DNA of 64,000 nucleotides from Bacteroidota bacterium (GTDB lineage Bacteria; Bacteroidota; Bacteroidia; Chitinophagales; LD1). The notes beneath the pieces were generated by a model that did no database searches, was not told the DNA's origin, and saw only the letters and a program-made list of their open reading frames with translations. A program made the position numbers and the translations under genes. Where the stretch lies: the NCBI GenBank assembly GCA_947475165.1, contig CANJLD010000001.1:62001-126000 (forward strand), in the 5' to 3' direction. Numbering within the stretch: position 1 is the first letter of the stretch; the number at the start of each line of letters is the position of its first letter. Positions 10,653 through 19,843 of the stretch are shown piece by piece.

Positions 10653-10966
10653 GTCGGCTCTTTTAGAGGTGCAGCAGGCTCCTTAATTCCTGCAACACCC
10701 TTCTGTTTACGTTAACAAGGCTTGGTTTGTTTCAGCCTTATAACAGGATGGGAATTGTAGACGACAATGAAGGGTTGTTGCTTACCTGTTCGAAACATCG
10801 TTTGATGTTAAAGTGGTTGACTCCGATAAATTTATATTGCAAAATATGAGTAGCACCGTATTCTTCTGAGGATAAATAACGTAACCTGCACAAATGCCAC
10901 ATAGCTAATGCGTAGTGTTCTTGCGCCATGAAGCAATTACTTTATTATTGCGGAGAAATAATTTGT
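10653..10966. other. divergent intergenic region without a recognisable gene
   Basis: This gap separates the giant minus-strand gene from pafA on the plus strand and must hold both promoters. I find no clean TTTG-N19-21-TAnnTTTG match in it. A 63-codon minus-strand reading frame (10738-10929) has no signal peptide or family resemblance and is not called. Confidence 0.5.
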
Positions 10967-12595
10967 ATGAAAAATTTACTCCTCGCGTCTATCACCTTTC
11001 TCCTCTTCATTTCTGTTTCTGCACAAACACCGGCACCTACCAAACCAAAACTGGTAATAGGTTTAGTGGTTGACCAAATGCGTTACGATTTTCTTTACCG
11101 CTATGCCGATAAATATTCTGTTGGTGGTTTTAAACGTTTGTTGCGCGAAGGTTACAGTTGCGAGAACACGCATATCAACTATTCGCCTTCTTACACCGCT
11201 TGTGGACATACCTGTGTTTATACCGGCTCAGTTCCCTCCGTTCACGGTATTACCGGTAACAACTGGTTTGATTTGAAAGAGAACAAATATGTTTACTGCA
11301 CCGAAGACATCACAGAAAAAACAATCGGCAGTGCTTCAAAAGCAGGTTTGATGAGCCCGCGCAGAATGTTGACTTCTACCGTTACCGATGAGTTGCGCCT
11401 TGCCACTAATTTCAAAAGCAAAGTAATTGGCATTGCGCTAAAAGACCGCGGCTCCATTCTACCGGCAGGACATTCCGCTAACGCGGCTTATTTCTACGAC
11501 CCAAGTTGCGGTAACTGGATTACTTCTTCGTATTACATGAACGATTTGCCTTTGTGGGTGAAACAGTTTAACGATTACAAGCTGCCCGAAAAATATTTGA
11601 AAGATAACTGGGCAACCCTTCAACCTATTGAAAAGTATTCGGAGAGCGATGTAGACGACCGGCCTTATGAAGATGTGTTCCCAACCGAAACCAAACCTGT
11701 GTTTCCCCACAAAGTGGGCGAAGTGGTAACCCCTTCATACAAAATTTTGGCGGCTACTCCTTATGGCAACTCCTTCACGTTGAAATTTGCTGAAGGCGCT
11801 ATTCTAAATGAGCGATTAGGCTCTGGAACAGTGACCGATTTTTTAGCCTTAAGTTTATCTTCTACCGATTACATCGGTCACCGGTTTGGACCCAATAGTG
11901 TAGAAGTAGAAGATTGTTACCTGCGCTTAGATAAAGACTTAGAAGCGTTCTTTACTTTTTTAGATGAGCATGTAGGCACAGGTAACTATGTTTTGTTTTT
12001 AACGGCTGACCATGGAGCGGCACACGTCCCCGATTTTTCGAAAGAGCATAAAATACCTGCGGGGGTGTTTCCTATTGATACAGTGATGAAACAATTGGAA
12101 GCCAAACTAAAAGAACAGTATGGCGAAGGCGAGTGGCTGTTGAGCTACGAGAACATGCAGTTCTATTTGAACAATAAACTGTTGAATGAAAAGAGAATTG
12201 ACCGCACCGGTTTCAAACAAACTATCCGCAATTTTATGTTGCAGCAACCTGGTGTGGCAAAAGTGCTTGACTTAGAAAATCTATCGGATGAATTAATTGA
12301 AGCGCGAATGAAAAGCGATATCAGCAACGGTTATTATCCTAGTCGCTCCGGTGAGATGTATGTGTTGTTTGAACCGGCCTGGTTTGAGGGTATGACCAAA
12401 GGTACCACACACGGAACGGTTTATCCTTATGACACGCACATTCCTTTATTATGGATGGGCTGGGGTGTAAAACATGGCGAAGACCACAGCGATATTCACA
12501 TGACAGATATTGCTCCTACCGTGGCGGCTCTATTACATATTCAGGAACCTAATGGAAATGTAGGCAAGGTGATAAAGGGAATTTTCGAGAAATGA
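10967..12595 (+). CDS. pafA: PafA-type alkaline phosphatase (periplasmic phosphate monoesterase)
   Basis: This enzyme hydrolyses phosphate monoesters to release phosphate, probably in the periplasm. The ATG at 10967 (542 residues) gives a clean signal peptide (MKNLLLASITFLLFISVSAQ); an in-frame ATG 39 bp upstream would spoil it. Metal ligands are recognisable: D36 in VVDQMR, the pair in 'STDYIGHRFG', 'TADHGA', and the His in 'THGTVYPYDTHIP'. The nucleophile is Thr77 in SYTACGHT. Asn98 (GNNW), Lys159 and Arg161 (ALKDRG) match the Thr/Asn/Lys/Arg set that defines PafA within the alkaline phosphatase superfamily and separates it from the phosphodiesterases. The gene stands alone, 105 bp before a lipoprotein gene. 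Confidence 0.93.
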   Translation: MKNLLLASITFLLFISVSAQTPAPTKPKLVIGLVVDQMRYDFLYRYADKYSVGGFKRLLREGYSCENTHINYSPSYTACGHTCVYTGSVPSVHGITGNNWFDLKENKYVYCTEDITEKTIGSASKAGLMSPRRMLTSTVTDELRLATNFKSKVIGIALKDRGSILPAGHSANAAYFYDPSCGNWITSSYYMNDLPLWVKQFNDYKLPEKYLKDNWATLQPIEKYSESDVDDRPYEDVFPTETKPVFPHKVGEVVTPSYKILAATPYGNSFTLKFAEGAILNERLGSGTVTDFLALSLSSTDYIGHRFGPNSVEVEDCYLRLDKDLEAFFTFLDEHVGTGNYVLFLTADHGAAHVPDFSKEHKIPAGVFPIDTVMKQLEAKLKEQYGEGEWLLSYENMQFYLNNKLLNEKRIDRTGFKQTIRNFMLQQPGVAKVLDLENLSDELIEARMKSDISNGYYPSRSGEMYVLFEPAWFEGMTKGTTHGTVYPYDTHIPLLWMGWGVKHGEDHSDIHMTDIAPTVAALLHIQEPNGNVGKVIKGIFEK

Positions 12596-12640
12596 AGTCA
12601 GGTGTATTAACACTTGACTTAGTAATCTGCTTACATTAAA

Positions 12641-12667
12641 TTGCATTGAATGCTTTTTGTAAATTTG
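12641..12667 (+). promoter_or_regulatory. Bacteroidota-type promoter upstream of the lipoprotein gene
   Basis: A perfect -7 element TAAATTTG (12660-12667) is preceded by TTG at 12641-12643 with a 16-bp spacer, slightly shorter than usual. It lies 33 bp before the ATG of the gene at 12701. Confidence 0.5.
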
Positions 12668-12700
12668 TTCATTCAAAAAATACTCACTAAATAAATTGAT

Positions 12701-13558
12701 ATGAATAATCTTCGACTTTTAGCTATGGTTATTCTTACAGCAATGGTGTTTACTTCCTGCCGCAGAGAGTTGGCGGAGAGTATTCAAAGTGCTGAAGACA
12801 ATGCCGCTATTGAAACCGAGTATGCGCAAGTGTATGATGTAGTTGCTGACTATGCTTCTACCGATACACGTACCGGTAAAACAGATGATAATATTTTGCC
12901 TAGCGGAGCCTCAGTATCTTTTGCCGATACTACTTTTACGGATGGAGATGGAATTGAATTTACTATTGATTACGGTGTGCTTGACCATGGAGCAAGTTTC
13001 AAAGGAATTCTCTGTAAAGACGGACGCTACCGCGCAGGAAAAATACATGTAAGTATGGACCACCATTGGAGCGATACACCGGTTACCATCAATATTACTA
13101 TTTCTACTGCCGATGAATATTATGTGGGCAACGGAACTAAAATGTATAAGCTATCTGGTTTAAAAACAATTACCCGTAGCAGTGCTACTTCGTATTCAGT
13201 AACCGTAACCAATGCTACTTTGCAAAGAGATAACGGAACAATTTCATGGAGTTCAAACAGAGAAATTACTCAAACACATGATGCCGGTGCGGGTTGGTAT
13301 GACGATGAATATGAAATAAGCGGAAGTGCATCGGGAACCAATGTAAACGGAGTAACATTTACAGTAAACACTGTAACACCGCTTAAGAAAAAACTCACGC
13401 TTGGATGTTTGTCAACTTTTGTATCGGGCGATTTGATGCTGACTAACAGCAACGGAAAAATGTTAGAAATAAACTACGACAGTTATAACAATGAAGCATG
13501 CGATAAATCAGTAACTATTACTTATAACGGCACAACCAAAGTGATTCAGGTTTGGTAA
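12701..13558 (+). CDS. putative lipoprotein of unknown function
   Basis: This is a 285-residue protein with a lipoprotein signal (VFTSC, lipidated Cys about residue 20). The mature part is rich in Thr, Ser and aromatic residues in alternating patterns, such as 'DTPVTINITISTADEYYVGNGTKM', which suggests a beta-sandwich. I recognise no catalytic motif. A late 'KKLTLGCLSTFVSGDL' segment carries one Cys, and a second Cys near the C-terminus ('NEACDKSVTITYNGTTK') might pair with it. It has its own likely promoter and is followed after 4 bp by the hydroxylase gene, so the two may be co-transcribed. A surface-exposed or periplasmic lipoprotein is as far as the sequence goes. Confidence 0.7.
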   Translation: MNNLRLLAMVILTAMVFTSCRRELAESIQSAEDNAAIETEYAQVYDVVADYASTDTRTGKTDDNILPSGASVSFADTTFTDGDGIEFTIDYGVLDHGASFKGILCKDGRYRAGKIHVSMDHHWSDTPVTINITISTADEYYVGNGTKMYKLSGLKTITRSSATSYSVTVTNATLQRDNGTISWSSNREITQTHDAGAGWYDDEYEISGSASGTNVNGVTFTVNTVTPLKKKLTLGCLSTFVSGDLMLTNSNGKMLEINYDSYNNEACDKSVTITYNGTTKVIQVW

Positions 13559-13562
13559 GATT

Positions 13563-14378
13563 ATGATAAGTGTTCAGGAATTATTCTTCAAATATTTTCG
13601 CACCGTAACTATTCTCTCGCTTCGCTATTTAGTTTTTGCAGGAATTTTATTTCTGCTATTCTACATCTGGAAGAAACGCCATTTCTTTCGTTTCAAAATT
13701 CAGCAGAAGTATCCTGACAACAAACACGTTTTGCGCGAAATGGGTTACTCTTTTCTTTCTATTGCTGTTTTTGGAGCAGTAGCAACCACCATGTTCACCC
13801 TACGCAAGCATGGTTACACGCAAGTTTATACCAATTTTAGTGACCACAGCGTAGCGTATTTTATTTTCTCCGTCATTGCTTTCGTCCTGCTGCACGATAT
13901 GTATTTCTATTGGACTCACCGGATCATGCACTGGAAACCTATTTATCCTTACGTGCATAAAATTCATCACCTCTCCACCAATCCAACTCCTTGGGCTGCC
14001 TTTGCTTTTCACCCGCTTGAGGCATTGATCGAAGTTGGCATAGTTCCTATCATGATGTTTCTTATGCCAATTCATCCTTATGCTATTCTTATATGGGTGC
14101 TTTACCAAACGGGTATGAATGTAATTGGGCATCTAGGCTTCGAAATGTACCCATCGGGTTTTACCAACGGCTTCATTTCTAAATGGAATAATACTTCTAC
14201 TCACCATAACATGCACCACAAGCATGTAACCAGCAACTATGGTCTGTATTTTAATATTTGGGATAGACTGCTGGGCACTAACCACCCAGAATACACTAAG
14301 CAGTTTGAAGGGACAAAGACAAGAAGCAAAGAGATGGAAGGCGAAGCTGGGGAAGTTATTGGGACATTTGCAAAATAA
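13563..14378 (+). CDS. sterol desaturase / fatty acid hydroxylase superfamily membrane protein
   Basis: This is a 271-residue integral membrane di-iron enzyme of the fatty acid hydroxylase superfamily. Membrane segments are visible near residues 20-36, 62-80, 98-117 and 150-190. The His clusters that bind the di-iron centre are present in order: HDMYFYWTHRIMH (111-123), HKIHH (132-136), a single His at 190 (GHLGFE), and HHNMHHKH (214-221). The substrate cannot be told from sequence; in bacteria, relatives act on fatty acids, carotenoids or other lipids. The gene begins 4 bp after the lipoprotein gene. It is one of several lipid-modifying genes within 13 kb, along with an Mpo1-like protein, the ketosynthase operon and a fatty acid desaturase. 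Confidence 0.88.
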   Translation: MISVQELFFKYFRTVTILSLRYLVFAGILFLLFYIWKKRHFFRFKIQQKYPDNKHVLREMGYSFLSIAVFGAVATTMFTLRKHGYTQVYTNFSDHSVAYFIFSVIAFVLLHDMYFYWTHRIMHWKPIYPYVHKIHHLSTNPTPWAAFAFHPLEALIEVGIVPIMMFLMPIHPYAILIWVLYQTGMNVIGHLGFEMYPSGFTNGFISKWNNTSTHHNMHHKHVTSNYGLYFNIWDRLLGTNHPEYTKQFEGTKTRSKEMEGEAGEVIGTFAK

Positions 14379-14473
14379 TTTATCAAAGGCAATTAGCTGT
14401 TGATAAGATTCACTTCTCTCCTACTCCTACCTACCGAAAAATTCTATTTTTGGTTCGAATCGAAAAATTCGCA

Positions 14474-16813
14474 ATGAAGTATTTATACCTATTTGTGGGG
14501 CTGCTCATCTCCACTTCTGTCTTTAGCCAAAAGGTAAAACTTTACGGATCCGTTACAGATGAAAAAGACAGTGCCATGATTGGTGTTGCGGTGGCGGTAA
14601 AAGGCACCAGCACAGGAACTGTTACCGATATGGATGGCAAATACCAGTTGGAACTTGAGGCAGGAACTTTCAATGTTCAATACAGTTATGTGGGTTACGA
14701 AACGCGCAGCTTTTTGATTACCACTATTGGTTTGAAGGAGAAACGGCAGGATTTGCAAATGAGCGAGGAGGTAACAGAAATGGATATAGTGGTAGTTACC
14801 GGAACTAAGTATGAGAAGAAGTTGAGCGAGGAGGTGGTTTCGATGGAGGTGTTAAAAGCATCGGTGATTAACCAGAACAGCGCGAAGATGGATGAGGCCA
14901 TGAACAAGGTGCCGGGGGTAAACATGCTGGGCAAAACAATTTCGATACGCGGGGGTAGCGGCTTTAGCGATGCTACCGGTAACCGTGTGCTGGCATTGCT
15001 GGATGATATGCCGCTTATCAGTCCGGAAAATGGAAGTATCCGTTGGGAGACTGTTCCTATTGAAGCTTTGGAGCAAGTAGAAATTATTAAAGGTTCTTCT
15101 TCGGCTTTGTATGGTTCTTCAGCTTTAAACGGAGTATTGAATATACGCACCATTAATCCTAAAAAAGAGATGGTAAATAAGGTGTTATTGAACTATGGAT
15201 TTTACGGTCAGCCTTATCAGCACACATGGAACGCCTGGTGGACGCGTAAAGTAATTAAACACAATGGCGATACGGCTCGGCATGTGCAACGCCCAATGTT
15301 TGGCGGTGTGCAGTTTTTGCATGCAAAACAGTATGGCGATTTTGGTGTGGTGCTTTGCGGTGGTTATAATCAGGACCAGGGCTTTAGACAGAATAACGAT
15401 TACAAGCGTGTGCGGATGACTGCCAAGTTGCGCTACACCCCAAAGAAACTTTCTAATTTAACTGTGGGGATTAACATGAACTTCTTTCACGAAAACTTGA
15501 AAGACTTTTTTACCGGTGCTGGTGTAGCTACATATATGTATGTGCCAGGGCAAACGGCTTTAACACGCACCCGAACCCTAACTGTTGACCCTTACATTAA
15601 CTATTACGATAAGAAAGATAACCGCCACAGTTTAAAGTTCCGCTGGTATAATACGATGTTTAATTCTACTACGGGTGATAGTTCGGAGTCGAATCAGGTG
15701 TATGTTGATTATAGTTTTCTGCGCAAGTTCAGCGATATAAATTTGGTGCTTACGGCCGGTATGAACGGCTACTACAGCATTATTCGCGGTAAAACTTTTT
15801 CAACGGCTGCGCCAAGTGCTTACTATACCACGCGCACGGTAGGCAACGTGGCAGCTTATATTCAAGTAGAAAAGAAGTTCTGGAAACGACTTACGCTTAC
15901 CGGTGGTATGCGGTTAGAGTATATGATGCTGGATACTTCACAAACATATTATCCATTTCATGCTCTACATTTAATTACCAAAACCTACACGCTAAATGGT
16001 GCCATTGCCCCATTATTCCGTTTCGGGTTAAATGTTCAGGCTACGGAGGGAACATTTATCCGCGCATCTGTTGGACAGGGTTTCCGCAATCCTTCAATGG
16101 CGGAAAAATATATTCATACCATGCGTAGCGGGGTTGAAGTTTTTCCTAATAACAGCTTGCGCCCAGAAACAGGTTGGAGTGCAGAGGTTGGTATAAAGCA
16201 AGGCGTAAAAATAAGTAAGTGGATGGCGTATTTCGATGCTGCCGCTTACATTATGCAGTATGCCGATATGATAGAGTTCCAGCAATACACTACTGATTCA
16301 GGTGTAGTAGTTAACGGTATTCCTTTTCAGGCGGTTAACTTAGAACATGCGCGGATAATGGGCGTGGAGGTTTCGGCTGTTGCCAATGGTAAAATTTTTG
16401 GTGTGCCGCTTAACTTTTTGATTGGCTACTCTTATTTGTATCCGGAGAACTTAGATTACAATCCGGCTGACCCTAACTCGGTGAAGATTTTGAAATACCG
16501 TATTCAGCACTCCGCAAAAGCAGATATACAAACCAATTATAAAGGTGTAACAGTGGGCATTAGTGCTTTCCTAAACAGCTTTATGAAAAACATTGACGAA
16601 GGTGCTATTGGCTCGCTGAAGGTGGTAAAGGATTTCAGAGCCTCGCACCATCATCCTGATTTTGTAATGGATATACGCGCGGGCTACAGCTATAAAGAGA
16701 AAGCTACGTTTATGTTCATTTGCAAAAATGTGCTGAACACCGAGTACATGCTTCGCCCGGCTTTGATTGAAGCACCGCGCAATTTTACTTTTCAGGTAGG
16801 TTACAATTTTTAA
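14474..16813 (+). CDS. TonB-dependent outer-membrane receptor with CarboxypepD_reg-like N-terminus
   Basis: This is an outer-membrane active transporter of 779 residues. The ATG at 14474 was chosen over the one at 14450 because it starts the signal peptide (MKYLYLFVGLLISTSVFSQ). Residues about 22-105 form a carboxypeptidase-regulatory-like domain ('LYGSVTDEKDSAMIGVAVAV'). The TonB plug follows ('VVVTGTKYEKKLSEEVVSM', 'IRGGSGFSD', 'IEIIKGSSSALYGSSALNGV'-type motifs), then a 22-strand-type barrel ending in an aromatic residue (FQVGYNF). No SusD-like partner lies nearby, so a polysaccharide utilisation role is not supported. A siderophore, cofactor or peptide ligand is possible, but nothing in the neighbourhood decides it. 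Confidence 0.92.
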   Translation: MKYLYLFVGLLISTSVFSQKVKLYGSVTDEKDSAMIGVAVAVKGTSTGTVTDMDGKYQLELEAGTFNVQYSYVGYETRSFLITTIGLKEKRQDLQMSEEVTEMDIVVVTGTKYEKKLSEEVVSMEVLKASVINQNSAKMDEAMNKVPGVNMLGKTISIRGGSGFSDATGNRVLALLDDMPLISPENGSIRWETVPIEALEQVEIIKGSSSALYGSSALNGVLNIRTINPKKEMVNKVLLNYGFYGQPYQHTWNAWWTRKVIKHNGDTARHVQRPMFGGVQFLHAKQYGDFGVVLCGGYNQDQGFRQNNDYKRVRMTAKLRYTPKKLSNLTVGINMNFFHENLKDFFTGAGVATYMYVPGQTALTRTRTLTVDPYINYYDKKDNRHSLKFRWYNTMFNSTTGDSSESNQVYVDYSFLRKFSDINLVLTAGMNGYYSIIRGKTFSTAAPSAYYTTRTVGNVAAYIQVEKKFWKRLTLTGGMRLEYMMLDTSQTYYPFHALHLITKTYTLNGAIAPLFRFGLNVQATEGTFIRASVGQGFRNPSMAEKYIHTMRSGVEVFPNNSLRPETGWSAEVGIKQGVKISKWMAYFDAAAYIMQYADMIEFQQYTTDSGVVVNGIPFQAVNLEHARIMGVEVSAVANGKIFGVPLNFLIGYSYLYPENLDYNPADPNSVKILKYRIQHSAKADIQTNYKGVTVGISAFLNSFMKNIDEGAIGSLKVVKDFRASHHHPDFVMDIRAGYSYKEKATFMFICKNVLNTEYMLRPALIEAPRNFTFQVGYNF

Positions 16814-16856
16814 GACATAAAATATAGATGCAGACTGAATATCTGCTTACAAAATC

Positions 16857-16864
16857 TATTTTTG
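16857..16864 (+). promoter_or_regulatory. -7 promoter element upstream of the Mpo1-like gene
   Basis: TATTTTTG matches the TAnnTTTG consensus and lies 18 bp before the ATG at 16883. No convincing -33 TTTG is present at the expected spacing. Confidence 0.4.
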
Positions 16865-16882
16865 CGCTCTTAAAAAATTAGG

Positions 16883-17350
16883 ATGTCAAAAATTCAATCT
16901 TTTCTTGACGAATATGGTTCGAGCCATCAAAACGCCACTAACAAACTCATTCACTGGATTTGTGTACCGGCAATTTTTTTCAGCATAGTAGGTTTGTTCT
17001 ATATTGTTGAATTACCTTTTGCTATTACTCCAACTATGAACTTTAATTTAGCAATTATTATGCTGGCACTGGTTACGGTTTATTATTTCACCCTTTCGCG
17101 CACGCTTTGGATTGGCATGTTGCTCTTCTCGGTTATCTGCATGATTGTTTGTTACGAAATAAAAGCGGCTGATATTCTTCCGTTATGGGCAGTATCTATT
17201 ATCATTTTTGTTGCAGCATGGATAGCGCAGTTCTACGGTCATCATATTGAAGGAAAGAAACCATCGTTCTTAAAAGATGTGCAGTTTCTGCTCATAGGAC
17301 CCGCATGGATTATGAGTTTTATTTACAAGAAATTAGGAATAGGACTTTAA
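16883..17350 (+). CDS. Mpo1-like / DUF962 membrane protein
   Basis: This is a small membrane protein of 155 residues. The family pattern is clear: an N-terminal 'FLDEYGSSHQNATNKLIHWICVP' block with conserved Tyr, His and Asn, and a C-terminal 'AQFYGHHIEGKKPSFLKDVQFLLIGPAW' block. Four to five hydrophobic segments lie between and around them. Yeast Mpo1 is an Fe-dependent dioxygenase that shortens 2-hydroxy fatty acids by alpha-oxidation, and the conserved His residues seen here are the presumed metal ligands. The bacterial role is unproven. The gene lies between the TonB receptor and the DUF1571 gene, all on the plus strand. A link with the nearby fatty acid hydroxylase (a possible source of 2-hydroxy acids) is speculation. 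Confidence 0.85.
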   Translation: MSKIQSFLDEYGSSHQNATNKLIHWICVPAIFFSIVGLFYIVELPFAITPTMNFNLAIIMLALVTVYYFTLSRTLWIGMLLFSVICMIVCYEIKAADILPLWAVSIIIFVAAWIAQFYGHHIEGKKPSFLKDVQFLLIGPAWIMSFIYKKLGIGL

Positions 17351-17398
17351 TCTTGGCATCATTTTTACAATTGCAGTGTTTCAACTAAAATCTCATCA

Positions 17399-18268
17399 AT
17401 GAAAAATAGCGTTCTTCTTCTCACAGTAATCATCATGGCTGCCTGTTTTAATTTTTCAGCAGCACCGGCACCCGAAAGCCAAACCCGCACTATCGTAAAC
17501 AAAATGCTGGCAGCAATTAATGCACACAAAGGAAGCACCTTTAACATGCGCAGCGAGGAAAGAATTATCGGCATTAAAGGATTACGCGGAGGTTTGATTC
17601 AAAACAAAATCAATGTTTCTCCTAAGAAATTGTATTTAAAAATGATTGAAGACCCGAATAAGGGAACAGAAATACTGTATGTAGAGGGACAGAACGGTGG
17701 CAAAGCAGTAGTGAACCCCGGCAAGTTTTTGCCTACACTTAAATTGAATCCGTTCAGTAGTTTGCTTACCAAAGACCAGCACCATACTATGCTGTCGTCA
17801 GGTTTTACCATTGTGGGTAAAATTGTAGAGCAAGGAGTAAAGAAGGCAGATGCACAGGGAAAATTTGACGAAGTATTTAAATATGCAGGAGATGTAACCT
17901 GGAATAACCGCGCTTGCTATAAATTAGTAATCGAAGACCCTACTTACGCCTATACCAATTACACCGCCAAGAAAGGCGAGAACATGTATAACATTGCTTT
18001 GAAATTTTTGGTACCTGAATACTCTATGGTAGAAACAAGCGGTATTAAAAACTTCGAAGAAGATTTAGGCGGAAAGACCGTAAAAATTCCAACTTCTTAT
18101 TCAAAGAAAACCGTGATGTATATTGATAAAGAAAACAACTTCCCTATTTTTCAGGAAGTGAGTGACGATAAAGGAATTTTTGAACGCTACTCTTTCTACA
18201 ATCTGGTAGTAAATCCGGCTTTTAAAGCCGATGAGTTTACCGAAGATTTCTCGGATTATAATTTCTAA
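17399..18268 (+). CDS. DUF1571 secreted protein with a LysM-like insert
   Basis: This is an exported protein of 289 residues with a signal peptide (MKNSVLLLTVIIMAACFNFSAAPA). The block 'MRSEERIIGIKGLRG' through 'KKLYLKMIEDPNKGTEILYVEGQNGGKAVVNPG' is typical of DUF1571. Members of this family are thought to have an outer-membrane lipoprotein-carrier (LolA/LolB-like) fold. Within the second half, about residues 180-225, the stretch 'YTAKKGENMYNIALKFLVPEYSMVE' reads like a LysM motif. The gene ends 75 bp before the ketosynthase operon on the same strand and could be part of its transcript. LolA-like carriers do accompany many aryl polyene/flexirubin clusters, which makes this link attractive but unproven. 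Confidence 0.8.
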   Translation: MKNSVLLLTVIIMAACFNFSAAPAPESQTRTIVNKMLAAINAHKGSTFNMRSEERIIGIKGLRGGLIQNKINVSPKKLYLKMIEDPNKGTEILYVEGQNGGKAVVNPGKFLPTLKLNPFSSLLTKDQHHTMLSSGFTIVGKIVEQGVKKADAQGKFDEVFKYAGDVTWNNRACYKLVIEDPTYAYTNYTAKKGENMYNIALKFLVPEYSMVETSGIKNFEEDLGGKTVKIPTSYSKKTVMYIDKENNFPIFQEVSDDKGIFERYSFYNLVVNPAFKADEFTEDFSDYNF

Positions 18269-18343
18269 CCCAATTTCTGTTTCTCCTTACTGAACTTCGT
18301 CAGTTAGCTTGCAACAGAACATTCAAAATTTTAATATTGGCGC

Positions 18344-19564
18344 ATGAACCGGGTGGTTATAACAGGTATTGGAATTTGGTCGTGCATTGGCAAAAACACC
18401 GATGAAGTGCGCGATTCGCTATTTAAGGGAAAGTCAGGAATTATCCTTGACCCTGCGCGTAAAGAATTTGGCTACCGGTCGGGCTTAACCGGTGTGTGCG
18501 AAAAGCCGGAGCTTAAAAGTTTGTTAGACAGGCGTTCGCGGGTTATGCTTTCCGAACCCGGTGAGTATGCATACATGGCAACACTGCAAGCTTTGCAACA
18601 GGCTAAAATAGATCAGGACTTTCTCGACCATCACGAAACAGGAATTATTTATGGTAACGACAGTACGGCACAGGCGGTAGTAGAATCTACCGATATAATG
18701 CGCGAGAAAAAGAATACGCAATTTGCCGGTAGCGGTGCGGTGTTCCAAACCATGAACAGCACGGTGAACATGAACCTGGCTACTATCTTCAAGTTTAAAG
18801 GAATCAACTTTACCGTTAGCGCGGCTTGTGCCAGCGGTTCGCATTCTATCGGGCTTGGTTATTTTCTCATTCGCCACGGTTATCAGGATAGAGTAGTTTG
18901 CGGAGGCGCGCAGGAGTTGAATATTTTTTCGATGGGAACTTTTGATGCGCTGGCAGCTTTCTCTACCTGCGAAGACGATCCAACCAAAGCATCGCGCCCT
19001 TTCGATAAAAGCAGAGACGGGTTAATTCCAAGTGGAGGAGCAGCAACGGTAATTATAGAATCGCTGGAAAGTGCGCAGAAGCGCGGAGCAACAATTTTGG
19101 CTGAGGTAGTTGGCTACGGATTTTCTTCTAACGGAGGACATATTTCAAACCCTACAGTTGACGGACCGGTGCGTTCGTTGATGATGAGTTTGAAAGATGC
19201 GAATGTAAACCCTAATGAAATTGATTACATCAATGCTCATGCTACATCAACTCCGCAAGGCGATGCTAGCGAGGCGCAGGCAATTGGAGCGGTGTTTGGT
19301 GCGTATCAGCCCTTGGTTAGTTCAACAAAATCAATGACCGGTCACGAATGCTGGATGGCCGGAGCCAGCGAAATAGTTTATTCGCTACTGATGATGCAGA
19401 ATAGTTTTATAGCTCCCAACATCAATTTCGAAAACCCGGATGAGCATTCTGCTAAGCTGAATATTGCAACCGTTACTAAAGAGAAGAATATTGATGCATT
19501 TTTGTCCAACTCTTTCGGCTTTGGCGGAACGAATTCGACATTGATAGTAAGAAAATGGAAATAG
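18344..19564 (+). CDS. beta-ketoacyl-ACP synthase (FabF-type), first of the operon
   Basis: This is a condensing enzyme that extends an acyl chain by decarboxylative Claisen reaction on an acyl carrier protein. At 406 residues it has normal length for KAS I/II. The catalytic triad is complete: Cys162 in SAACASGS, His299 in NAHATSTPQGD and His334 in STKSMTGHECW. The residues after His334 (ECWMAGASE) depart from the usual LLGAAGA of FabF, which suggests a specialised enzyme rather than housekeeping fatty acid synthesis. It opens a run of seven genes with gaps of 24, 3, 0, -4, -4 and 11 bp, so they almost certainly form one operon. Such KS/ACP/acyltransferase/hotdog/KS sets are typical of aryl polyene and flexirubin pathways. 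Confidence 0.9.
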   Translation: MNRVVITGIGIWSCIGKNTDEVRDSLFKGKSGIILDPARKEFGYRSGLTGVCEKPELKSLLDRRSRVMLSEPGEYAYMATLQALQQAKIDQDFLDHHETGIIYGNDSTAQAVVESTDIMREKKNTQFAGSGAVFQTMNSTVNMNLATIFKFKGINFTVSAACASGSHSIGLGYFLIRHGYQDRVVCGGAQELNIFSMGTFDALAAFSTCEDDPTKASRPFDKSRDGLIPSGGAATVIIESLESAQKRGATILAEVVGYGFSSNGGHISNPTVDGPVRSLMMSLKDANVNPNEIDYINAHATSTPQGDASEAQAIGAVFGAYQPLVSSTKSMTGHECWMAGASEIVYSLLMMQNSFIAPNINFENPDEHSAKLNIATVTKEKNIDAFLSNSFGFGGTNSTLIVRKWK

Positions 19565-19588
19565 AGAGCAATTAACTCAACCCCGATT

Positions 19589-19840
19589 ATGACAAACGAA
19601 GAAATAATTTCAAAAATCAACGAGTTCCTGACTGAGGAATTTGAAGTAGATGGAACAACCATTACACCGGATGCTTCATTAAAGGAAACGCTGGAGCTTG
19701 ACTCTCTTGATTATGTTGACCTGGTAGTAATCATAGAAGGTAATTTTGGTATTAAAGTAAAACAGGAAGATTTCACGGGTATCCTCACTTTTCAAAATCT
19801 ATACGATTACGTTATCAGCAAATCGCAGCCACAGGCTTAA
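19589..19840 (+). CDS. acyl carrier protein
   Basis: This is an 83-residue carrier that holds the growing acyl chain on a phosphopantetheine arm. The attachment serine is Ser39 in 'LELDSLDYVDLV', the classic DSL motif, with the acidic helix II after it. The calculated character is acidic, as expected. It starts 24 bp after the ketosynthase and ends 3 bp before the acyltransferase, and is probably dedicated to this operon. A separate housekeeping ACP is expected elsewhere in the genome. Confidence 0.93.
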   Translation: MTNEEIISKINEFLTEEFEVDGTTITPDASLKETLELDSLDYVDLVVIIEGNFGIKVKQEDFTGILTFQNLYDYVISKSQPQA

Positions 19841-19843
19841 ATA

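Noticed and set aside
10738-10929. A 63-residue minus-strand frame in the pafA intergenic region
   Set aside because: No signal peptide, family match or promoter; likely chance.
18332-18339. TAATATTG with TTG 20 bp upstream before the first ketosynthase
   Set aside because: It ends only 4 bp before the ATG, which would place the transcription start inside the coding region; read-through from the DUF1571 gene fits better.
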